From Gammaproteobacteria bacterium (GTDB taxonomy: Bacteria > Pseudomonadota > Gammaproteobacteria > UBA6429 > Thiohalophilaceae): 6,495 bases of DNA. The translations under genes were made by a program, and so were the position numbers. Positions 1 to 6,036 of the stretch are shown piece after piece. The first letter of the stretch is position 1, and each line of letters begins with the position of its first letter. The notes under the pieces were generated by a model. That model saw only the letters and a list, made by a program, of their open reading frames with translations. It searched no databases and was not told the origin of the DNA. The stretch spans positions 1-6,495 of the forward strand of contig QILH01000081.1 of assembly GCA_003233255.1 (NCBI GenBank), read 5' to 3'.

Positions 1-215
1 GGCGTTCCCGCTTTTGAAAAGTGTGTCTCAGGCCCATCATTACGTACAGTTTGACCGATCTTTAATATACTTAATTTTTTAATCATGTACGGGCCAACAA
101 TAAACGAGATCAATAATGCCGTTAACACGCCTAAAATGGCACGCATGGTTAAATAATTAAATACGTTAAACCCACTATAGAATTCTGAAAGGTATTGGGT
201 AAGATGAAACAACAT
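1..215 (-). CDS. mraY: MraY, phospho-MurNAc-pentapeptide transferase (N-terminal 71 codons, cut by window edge)
   Basis: This integral inner-membrane enzyme transfers phospho-MurNAc-pentapeptide from UDP to undecaprenyl phosphate, making lipid I. Only the start is present: translation from the ATG at 215 gives MLFHLTQYLSEFYSGFNVF, then a hydrophobic first membrane segment at about residues 24-44. After it comes a conserved cytoplasmic stretch that includes GQTVRNDGPETHFSKAGTP (residues 54-72). This closely matches the E. coli MraY start (YYSGFNVFSYLT, GQVVRNDGPESHFSKRGTP). E. coli MraY has about 360 residues, so roughly four fifths lies beyond base 1. The ATG directly follows the murF TAA, and a GGAG at 227-224 sits 8 bases upstream, so translation is probably coupled to murF. 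Identification is firm. The catalytic aspartates lie outside the window and cannot be checked. Confidence 0.96.
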   Translation of the reverse strand, partial: MLFHLTQYLSEFYSGFNVFNYLTMRAILGVLTALLISFIVGPYMIKKLSILKIGQTVRNDGPETHFSKAGT

Positions 216-1574
216 TTATTTATCTCCGCTCTGCACTGATTGCACCAAAGCATCCACTATGACTTCCATTTTCATTAATCGAGATCCTTTTACCAGCAAG
301 GTTACGTCATCCGCCATACAATTTTTTAATTCTGAAATCATGCTAGGCTTGTCATCAAAAACTTTGCTGTTTGATCCAAAACTGTTTGCCGCACACCGCG
401 CATGTTGACCGAGGGTATAAAGCTTATGTACCCCTGACATACGTGCCCGTTCACCTGCCTGTATATGCAATTGCTCTGTCTCAGCACCAAGTTCACCCAT
501 ATCCCCAAGCGCTAACAGATGTTGCCCGGAAAACTCATTTAAAACCGCTAAGGCGGCATCAAGTGAAGCAGGATTTGCATTATAGGTGTCATCAATTATC
601 CGACTGCCATTTTGACCTGCCTTCAACTGTAAACGTCCCATGACACCCTGCATTTTCTCAAGACCTTGTTTTATTGCATCCAAACTTACGCCAACGGCAC
701 AACAAACAGCCGTCGCGGCTAATGCATTCATTAAATTATGTTTACCTAGCATCTTAAAATTCACATTGATATCACCACCTGGGGTGATTATCGATACGTG
801 ATTCGTCCCATGCCGCGCAGAAATATCCGCATCAGAAGACAGACCAAAACTTAACGTTTTTTTCCCGTCACATAATCCCTGCCAGAATTTATAATAATGA
901 TCATCTGCATTTAAAATAGCCGTACCACTTTCTGCTAATTGTTCATAAATCTCACCTTTTGATTTGGCCACCCCATCAAGATCACCAAAACCCTCCAGAT
1001 GTGCTGGCCCTGCATTGGTCACTACGACAATACTCGGGCATGAAATTTTTGTAAGATACTCAATTTCTCCCGCATGATTTGCACCCATCTCTATGACTGC
1101 CGCCTCATGATCCTTATCTATTTTAAGCAATGTCAAAGGCATACCAATGTCATTATTAAAATTTCCTTCTGTCGCCAGGACATGCCTTGTACATGACAGT
1201 ATCGAGGTAGTAATTTCTTTTACCGTAGTCTTACCATTACTGCCGGTTATACCAATAACCGGAATAGAAAATTGATTTCGCCATGCACCGGCAAGTTTCC
1301 CTAATGCACTGAGAGTGTCTTTTACAATAATTTGCGGCAAATTTGTTGTCATCGATTTATTGACAAGTACAGCTGCTGCGGATTTTTGCTCGGCAGGATA
1401 CACATAATCATGTCCATCGAACGAAGGCCCTTTTAAGGCAATAAATAAATTATCCTTTGTTATTGATCGAGAGTCTGTACTAACACCAGAAACAGATTGG
1501 TCACCTCCCACTAACTCACCTTCTACCACCTGCGCAATATGATTTAGCGTCCAGTTAAATGATGAGCTAGTCAT
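216..1574 (-). CDS. murF: MurF, UDP-MurNAc-tripeptide--D-alanyl-D-alanine ligase
   Basis: This cytoplasmic ATP-dependent ligase adds the D-Ala-D-Ala dipeptide to UDP-MurNAc-L-Ala-D-Glu-meso-DAP, completing the pentapeptide precursor used by MraY. The 452 residues equal the E. coli length. Visible features in order: an N-terminal UDP-substrate domain with STDSR (32-36) and NLFIALKGPSFDGH (42-55); the ATP-binding loop GITGSNGKTTVKE (108-120); TEGNFNNDIGMPLTLL (135-150); the metal/ATP region EMGANHAGEIEYL (162-174) and TNAGPAHLEGFG (186-197); DDTYNANPASLDAAL (328-342); LGDMGELG (356-363); and the C-terminal KGSRLMKME (429-437). All are intact Mur-ligase family signatures, and the DTYNANP block is typical of MurF. 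The start is set by an ATGA overlap with the end of murE and by a CGAGG at 1588-1584, 9 bases upstream. Its stop abuts the mraY ATG. Confidence 0.98.
   Translation of the reverse strand: MTSSSFNWTLNHIAQVVEGELVGGDQSVSGVSTDSRSITKDNLFIALKGPSFDGHDYVYPAEQKSAAAVLVNKSMTTNLPQIIVKDTLSALGKLAGAWRNQFSIPVIGITGSNGKTTVKEITTSILSCTRHVLATEGNFNNDIGMPLTLLKIDKDHEAAVIEMGANHAGEIEYLTKISCPSIVVVTNAGPAHLEGFGDLDGVAKSKGEIYEQLAESGTAILNADDHYYKFWQGLCDGKKTLSFGLSSDADISARHGTNHVSIITPGGDINVNFKMLGKHNLMNALAATAVCCAVGVSLDAIKQGLEKMQGVMGRLQLKAGQNGSRIIDDTYNANPASLDAALAVLNEFSGQHLLALGDMGELGAETEQLHIQAGERARMSGVHKLYTLGQHARCAANSFGSNSKVFDDKPSMISELKNCMADDVTLLVKGSRLMKMEVIVDALVQSVQSGDK
224..227 (-). promoter_or_regulatory. Shine-Dalgarno sequence for mraY
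   Basis: GGAG on the minus strand, in the Gly-Asp codons at the end of murF, lies 8 bases before the mraY ATG at 215, which itself touches the murF TAA. It supports this start for the partial mraY. Confidence 0.55.
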
Positions 1575-3115
1575 AACGGCAAACCTCGTATATAGTCAGC
1601 CACAACATCAGCATCATTAAATGGCAACCTGGTTTCTCCAATCTGTTGATATGACTCGTGACCTTTACCGGCGATGACAACCACCTCGCCTTCTTGTGCC
1701 TGGCTAAGCGCTGTATAAATAGCCTCACGGCGATCCGTATTTGTAAGTACGTTTTCTGAATTTCGGATGCCCGCAACAACATCATCAATAATGGCTTGTG
1801 CATCCTCATTACGAGGGTTATCACTGGTAACAATAATGTGTTCAGCAAGCTCGCTAGCAAGCGACCCCATTAATGGTCTTTTTTCTTTATCTCGATCACC
1901 ACCGCAACCAAAAACACACCAAATTGGTTGTAAAAAATGCTCGCGTACGGTTAGCAATGCCTGTCTCAAGGCATCGGGCGTATGCGCGTAATCGATTATT
2001 ATGGTGTTATTGGACGCGGGGGAATCAGACGAATCCTGTTGGACAATGGATAATCGACCATTAACCGATTGAATGGTTTTAAGTCTAAATGAAATATCAT
2101 CCAGTGATACCTCATTAATTAATAAAATCCCGATGGTTGCTAATAAATTATAAACATTAAACAAACCGTACACCGGACTTTTAACGCTAATGTCACCAAT
2201 CGGGGTGTGCAGATCAAATTCTAATCCGGCTGCAGTTTGTAATATATTATTTGCATATATGTCCGGCTGTGTAGATTCGTTTTTTAAACCGTAGCTCAGT
2301 ACCTGAATGCCATCATCCAGCCTGGCCATGAATTCCCTGCCGTAGGCATCATCAATATTAATCACAGCAAAACGCAAAGCCGTTGATGAGAATAATCGTT
2401 CTTTTGCGTGAGCATACTCTTCTATGCTGCCGTGATAATCGAGATGCTCATGAGTTAAATTCGTAAATACAGCACTATCAAACCTTATGTTATCTACCCG
2501 GCCCTGGTCTAGCGCATGAGATGACACTTCCATGGCAACACACTTTACACGTTGATGCTGCATTTCCGATAACCATTTATGACCGGTAACTGCATCTGGC
2601 GTTGTGTATGAACTTGTGTGTAAATTATCCAGCTTGCCCCAGCCAAGGGTACCTATCACGCCCGTTGAAACCGATTTTCCCAGAGCATCAGCAATAAAAT
2701 GACTACAGGATGTTTTACCATTAGTACCCGTAATCCCGACAACGCGCATTTTCTTTGACGGCTCCTGATAGAAACGGTCAGCAATCTTGCCGACCTTGTT
2801 TATTAATCCTTCAATCGCAATAACCGGCACCTTGACACCATCATCATTCTTTCGCCACGCAACCGGGATCGGAACAGCGCCCTGCTCACATTCCCAAATT
2901 ACTGCACTGGCACCGTGTTTAATTGCCGCATCAATAAACTTGCGACCATCGACCGTTAATCCAGGTAGGGCAATAAATAATGAATTGCTGTGCACCTGGC
3001 GACTGTCAAGTACGATATCCTCTATAACAATAGAAACAAAATCACTGGCCTCGGCAATACCATCTAACAGATTGCTAAGTAACATCTTTACTGGAATGTG
3101 ATTCACCGCCATCAT
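1571..3115 (-). CDS. murE: MurE, UDP-MurNAc-L-alanyl-D-glutamate--meso-diaminopimelate ligase
   Basis: This cytoplasmic ATP-dependent Mur ligase adds the third stem-peptide residue to UDP-MurNAc-L-Ala-D-Glu. The 514 residues show LDSR (36-39), the ATP loop GITGTNGKTS (127-136), MEVSSHALDQGR (195-206), TNLTHEHLDYHG (218-229), a lysine at 238 in the position carbamylated in known MurE, DYAHTP (375-380), FGCGGDRDKEKRPLMG (402-417), DNPR (432-435) and GKGHE (483-487). DNPR, with the Gly and Glu of GKGHE, is the meso-DAP recognition signature of E. coli MurE, so meso-DAP rather than lysine is the inferred substrate. E. coli MurE is about 495 residues; the extra length is at the N-terminus and in a Ser/Asp/Asn-rich loop at about 360-370. 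The gene begins with tandem ATGs (3115 and 3112), and the first overlaps the ftsI stop as ATGA. AGGTGGA at 3127-3121 supports either one. The ATG at codon 11 is a less likely start. Confidence 0.98.
   Translation of the reverse strand: MMAVNHIPVKMLLSNLLDGIAEASDFVSIVIEDIVLDSRQVHSNSLFIALPGLTVDGRKFIDAAIKHGASAVIWECEQGAVPIPVAWRKNDDGVKVPVIAIEGLINKVGKIADRFYQEPSKKMRVVGITGTNGKTSCSHFIADALGKSVSTGVIGTLGWGKLDNLHTSSYTTPDAVTGHKWLSEMQHQRVKCVAMEVSSHALDQGRVDNIRFDSAVFTNLTHEHLDYHGSIEEYAHAKERLFSSTALRFAVINIDDAYGREFMARLDDGIQVLSYGLKNESTQPDIYANNILQTAAGLEFDLHTPIGDISVKSPVYGLFNVYNLLATIGILLINEVSLDDISFRLKTIQSVNGRLSIVQQDSSDSPASNNTIIIDYAHTPDALRQALLTVREHFLQPIWCVFGCGGDRDKEKRPLMGSLASELAEHIIVTSDNPRNEDAQAIIDDVVAGIRNSENVLTNTDRREAIYTALSQAQEGEVVVIAGKGHESYQQIGETRLPFNDADVVADYIRGLPL
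1584..1588 (-). promoter_or_regulatory. Shine-Dalgarno sequence for murF
   Basis: CGAGG on the minus strand, within the Arg-Gly codons near the end of murE, lies 9 bases before the murF ATG at 1574. It supports that start together with the ATGA overlap. Confidence 0.55.
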
Positions 3116-4830
3116 TGCATTCCACCTAATAAGGCAAACGTACTCTGATTCTCAGGCAATACATCAGGCGCAATATCTAACAGACGTAATGCTCCGGCCA
3201 TAACCTGACTAAATACCGGAGCGGCAACTTCACCACCGTAATAATGTTCACCGCGTGGCTCATGTATGGTAATCGCCATAACCAGTCTTGGGTTATCAGC
3301 GGGTGCCATACCAACAAACGTTGAGATATATTTATTATCGCTATAACCATTTTTACCGACCTTTTTAACCGTGCTTGTTTTACCTGCAACATGATAACCG
3401 GGGACATTCGCTCGGGTACCCGTGCCCCCTTCATTAACAACGGCTTTTAACATCTCCCGTACTTGCCGGGCATATTTTTTAGATATAACTTGCTCACCTT
3501 CGATCTCACTGGATTGCAATTCAATAGTAACCGGCTTTAATTTCCCACCACTGGCCAGAACTGAGTATGCCCGAGCAAGTTGTAAGGTAGTTACTGACAA
3601 TCCATACCCATAAGAAAGCGTGGCTCGTTCAATATCACGCCAAACTCTAGGCTGATTAATTAATCCTTCTACTTCACCGGATAAACCACTTTGAGTTAAA
3701 TCACCAAATCCTACTCGACGATGCAACTTAACCAGATCGTCAGGATTAATGGACAATGCGAGTTTTGACGCACCGACATTGCTTGATTTTGATAACAATT
3801 TACTTAACGATATTATGCCGTAATTACGATTGTCTTTTATAACACTGCCACTTACCTTTATGTATCCAGGGCGGGTATCAATCGTACTCGATGCAGAAAA
3901 CTTACCCGATTCAAGTGCAGCAATAATAGTAAATGGCTTTGCTGTTGACCCCGGTTCAAACGTATCGGTAACAACGCGATTACGATAACGATATCCTTTT
4001 AAGCTGCTACGGTTATTTGGATTAAATGAAGGTTGATTCACCATCGCTAACACTTCGCCCGTTAGCACATCCAGTATTACCGCCGAGCCGGATTTTGCTT
4101 TATGCTTAAACACTGCGCGTTTTAGTTCCCGATAAGTTAAATACTGCAAGCGACGATCAATGCTTAACACCAGATCCTGTCCCGCCCGTGGAGGTTTAAG
4201 TAAATCGATATAATTAACTACCCGGCCAAGATTGTCTGTCATGACAAGCTGTCGACCTTTTTCTCCTTTCAGCCATTTCTGATAACCAAGTTCAATACCT
4301 TCCTGGCCTTTATCATCAACATCGGTAAAACCAATAATATGCGCAGTAACCTCGCCGGCTGGATAATAACGACGGTATTCACGCCGCAACGACACACCAG
4401 GAATCTTTAATGCAGTAATTTTATTTGCGTGCGATGGAATAATACGTCTTTTTAAATACACAAAACTTTTATTCGCTTTTTTCTTTTGATTAATCAATTT
4501 GCTTATTCTTTGCGGTTTTAAATCTAATATTTTTGCAAGCTTCGCCAGTTGAATGGGGGTAACTTCAAAACGACGTGGATTAGCAATAATAGAGTCAACC
4601 GGGGTGCTCACCGCTAAAGGTTCACCATTTCGATCTACAATCATGCCTCGGTGTGCAGCAACCGGCAATTCACGAATAGAACGGGCATCACCCTGACCCT
4701 TTAAAAAGTCCTTATTCGTAACATGCAAATCAAAGGCACGCACCATTAAGACGAGCGGCACAAGCAACACAATCACCAGAACGGTGCCTATCCGAAAACG
4801 ACCTGCAGGTTTATGCACTGTTTCAGTCAT
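3112..4830 (-). CDS. ftsI: FtsI (PBP3), septal peptidoglycan DD-transpeptidase, with a KTS variant of the KTG motif
   Basis: This class B penicillin-binding protein cross-links septal peptidoglycan with FtsW, activated through FtsQLB and FtsN. It is anchored in the inner membrane with its catalytic domain in the periplasm. The 572 residues (E. coli 588) comprise a short cytoplasmic tail, one membrane segment at about 13-33, and a pedestal/dimerisation domain with RGMIVDRNGEPLAVSTPVDS (61-80). RRYYPAGEVTAHIIGFTDVD (153-172) follows, and then the transpeptidase domain. Active-site motifs are STAK (nucleophile Ser295, 295-298), SSN (349-351) and KTS (484-486) in the place of the usual KTG. YGYGLSVTTLQLARAY (407-422) and YYGGEVAAPVFSQVM (530-544) also match the family. 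All else looks functional, so the KTS is noted as an oddity and does not suggest a broken gene. The ATG at 4830 overlaps the ftsL stop as ATGA, and no other in-frame start lies between it and the upstream stop at 4858-4860. Confidence 0.98.
   Translation of the reverse strand: MTETVHKPAGRFRIGTVLVIVLLVPLVLMVRAFDLHVTNKDFLKGQGDARSIRELPVAAHRGMIVDRNGEPLAVSTPVDSIIANPRRFEVTPIQLAKLAKILDLKPQRISKLINQKKKANKSFVYLKRRIIPSHANKITALKIPGVSLRREYRRYYPAGEVTAHIIGFTDVDDKGQEGIELGYQKWLKGEKGRQLVMTDNLGRVVNYIDLLKPPRAGQDLVLSIDRRLQYLTYRELKRAVFKHKAKSGSAVILDVLTGEVLAMVNQPSFNPNNRSSLKGYRYRNRVVTDTFEPGSTAKPFTIIAALESGKFSASSTIDTRPGYIKVSGSVIKDNRNYGIISLSKLLSKSSNVGASKLALSINPDDLVKLHRRVGFGDLTQSGLSGEVEGLINQPRVWRDIERATLSYGYGLSVTTLQLARAYSVLASGGKLKPVTIELQSSEIEGEQVISKKYARQVREMLKAVVNEGGTGTRANVPGYHVAGKTSTVKKVGKNGYSDNKYISTFVGMAPADNPRLVMAITIHEPRGEHYYGGEVAAPVFSQVMAGALRLLDIAPDVLPENQSTFALLGGMQ
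3121..3127 (-). promoter_or_regulatory. Shine-Dalgarno sequence for murE
   Basis: AGGTGGA on the minus strand, inside the Gly-Gly codons at the end of ftsI, ends 5 bases before the ATG at 3115 and 8 bases before the second ATG at 3112. It favours one of these two tandem starts over the internal ATG at codon 11. Confidence 0.6.
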
Positions 4831-5093
4831 GGTTTTACGACTATCACCTCGTTGTAATCAACATTGCGCATCGCTAATCGCTTGCGGGCAGCGCCTTCAA
4901 CACGCGCATGCGTCGCCCAGGTGCTTTGTTCAATCTGTAAGCGATCCCAGTCAACATTCAAATCATCACGCGTGGTTTGCAGGCCACGCAATTCAACGTA
5001 CAACATTCGATTGTGATGTTTAGAATAAATAACACCAATGGCACTCATTACTAAAATCAACAATAAAATAATATTGATCAATCGCAACATCAT
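4827..5093 (-). CDS. ftsL: FtsL, divisome protein with one membrane segment and a coiled coil
   Basis: FtsL joins FtsB and FtsQ in the periplasm and passes the activation signal to FtsW-FtsI. The 88-residue product has a basic start (MMLRL), one membrane helix at about 5-23, and a periplasmic helix rich in heptad-like Leu/Val positions (about 28-58). It ends with a conserved tail, WATHARVEGAARKRLAM (59-75), then VIVVKP. Aligned by eye to the E. coli tail (LILEENALGDHSRVE), LQIEQSTWATHARVE fits without gaps. E. coli FtsL has 121 residues; the shortfall is almost all in the cytoplasmic N-terminus, which here is only about 4 residues. Identification rests on this similarity plus the invariant position between rsmH and ftsI. 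The gene starts with tandem ATGs (5093 and 5090), and the first overlaps the rsmH stop as ATGA. GGAG at 5105-5102 lies 8 bases upstream. Confidence 0.95.
   Translation of the reverse strand: MMLRLINIILLLILVMSAIGVIYSKHHNRMLYVELRGLQTTRDDLNVDWDRLQIEQSTWATHARVEGAARKRLAMRNVDYNEVIVVKP
4843..4850 (-). promoter_or_regulatory. Strong Shine-Dalgarno sequence for ftsI with long spacing
   Basis: The minus strand reads GAGGTGAT here, an eight-base match to the complement of the 16S rRNA 3' end, inside the last codons of ftsL (Glu-Val-Ile). Twelve bases separate its end from the ftsI ATG at 4830, more than the usual 5-9. No alternative ftsI start exists between them. Because the ftsI ATG also overlaps the ftsL stop, translation is probably driven by coupling, helped by this site. 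Function is inferred. Confidence 0.55.
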
Positions 5094-6031
5094 GTTAATT
5101 TCTCCGCCACACGCATAATGGCGCTGCGCGAACGTGGATTTTGTTGAACTTCTTCTTTACTGGCTTTAACGGGTTTACCGACCAGCTTTAAATGTGCATT
5201 AATTTCAACATGCCGTATCGGCAAATCATGAGGATATTGATCCCCCTGACTTTGCTCGCGCATAAAACGTTTAACAATTCGGTCTTCCAAAGAATGAAAA
5301 CTGATCACCACCAGTCGGCCACCTGTCGCCAGGATTTCTAACGATGCCTTTAAGCCGGCGCGAAGATCATCCAGTTCATGATTGATCTCAATTCGAATCG
5401 CCTGAAAGGTACGGGTCGCTGGATTCTTACCTTGCTCACGGGTTGGCACGGCCTGCGCCACGATCGCCGCCAGGCGTTGTGTCGTGGTAATCGCCTGAAT
5501 TTCACGTTCCCGCAAAATGGCCCGTGTTATACGTTTGGCAAACCGTTCTTCGCCATACTCCTTCAAAATTGTGATCAATTCCTGCTCATCCACTTTGGCA
5601 AGCCATTGCGCCGCGGAAATACCATGCTCAGGATCCATGCGCATATCGAGAGGCCCATCACGGCGAAAACTAAAACCCCGTTCGGCATCATCCAGTTGCG
5701 GGGACGAAACCCCTAAGTCCAGCAAGATCCCATCTGCCGATCGTTGCCATCCGGTTTCCGCCAGAGCCTGATCGACCTCAGCGAAACTGCCCCTATATAT
5801 ATAGGTATGCTCCAGCCCACTAAAACGCTGCTTTGCGTCATCGAGCGCACTCGGATCCTTGTCTATGGCCAATAAATAACCTGATTTGGGCCGCGGCTCA
5901 AATTTTTGCAGGATCATCTGACTATGACCTCCACGTCCGTACGTTCCATCGACATAAACCCCCTCGGGTTTGATTTGCAGTGCGTCGACCGCCTCGTTCA
6001 GTAAAACCGTTTCATGTGCGAAAATTTCCAC
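5090..6031 (-). CDS. rsmH: RsmH (MraW), 16S rRNA (cytosine-1402 N4)-methyltransferase
   Basis: RsmH uses S-adenosylmethionine to methylate N4 of C1402 in the 16S rRNA decoding centre. It sits in dcw clusters by conserved linkage, although it is not a wall enzyme. The 313 residues equal the E. coli length. Visible motifs: HETVLLNEAVDAL (6-18), the SAM-binding loop VDGTYGRGGHS (27-37), AIDKDP (55-60), LLDLGVSSPQLDDAERGFSF (103-122), LDMRMD (128-133), EINHEL (215-220), VISFHSLEDRIVKRFM (242-257) and the C-terminal NPRSRSAIMRVAEKL (298-312). The start codon is GTG at 6031, giving (V/M)EIFAHETVLL, which aligns with E. coli MENYKHTTVLL. No in-frame ATG or other GTG lies between it and the upstream in-frame stop at 6059-6061. 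It begins 5 bases after the mraZ stop with no close Shine-Dalgarno sequence, so coupling to mraZ is likely. Confidence 0.98.
   Translation of the reverse strand: MEIFAHETVLLNEAVDALQIKPEGVYVDGTYGRGGHSQMILQKFEPRPKSGYLLAIDKDPSALDDAKQRFSGLEHTYIYRGSFAEVDQALAETGWQRSADGILLDLGVSSPQLDDAERGFSFRRDGPLDMRMDPEHGISAAQWLAKVDEQELITILKEYGEERFAKRITRAILREREIQAITTTQRLAAIVAQAVPTREQGKNPATRTFQAIRIEINHELDDLRAGLKASLEILATGGRLVVISFHSLEDRIVKRFMREQSQGDQYPHDLPIRHVEINAHLKLVGKPVKASKEEVQQNPRSRSAIMRVAEKLT
5102..5105 (-). promoter_or_regulatory. Shine-Dalgarno sequence for ftsL
   Basis: GGAG on the minus strand, within the Ala-Glu codons at the end of rsmH, lies 8 bases before the first ftsL ATG (5093) and 11 before the second (5090). 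It favours the first ATG. Confidence 0.55.
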
Positions 6032-6036
6032 GGCAT

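Noticed and set aside
371..643. Plus-strand open frame of about 90 codons opposite murF
   Set aside because: It lies wholly inside murF, has no recognisable domain or upstream ribosome site, and its composition (His/Pro/Tyr-rich) is that of an antisense shadow.
216..1574. Search for an intergenic terminator, small RNA or extra gene between the mur genes
   Set aside because: There are no intergenic bases at these junctions and I saw no stem-loop followed by a T-run on the coding strand.
1567..1860. Minus-strand open frame of 97 codons spanning the murE/murF junction in another frame
   Set aside because: It overlaps the conserved MurE C-terminus (DNPR and GKGHE region) and the murF start; the Leu/Met-rich translation comes from frame shift of real coding sequence.
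2787..3101. Plus-strand open frame of about 104 codons opposite the start of murE
   Set aside because: It is fully antisense to a strongly conserved murE region, with no homology I recognise, so it is treated as a shadow.
3177..3440. Minus-strand open frame of 87 codons inside ftsI in another frame, considered as a sign of a frameshift
   Set aside because: The FtsI frame continues uninterrupted through this stretch with the expected C-terminal motifs, so there is no frameshift.
3112..4830. FtsI as a catalytically dead PBP because of the KTS motif
   Set aside because: The serine nucleophile, both motif lysines and the SxN motif are all present and the gene is in its essential context; a changed third residue alone does not show inactivity.
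5378..5716. Plus-strand open frame of about 112 codons opposite rsmH
   Set aside because: rsmH is intact and conserved across this whole span; long antisense frames are expected in its GC-richer sequence.
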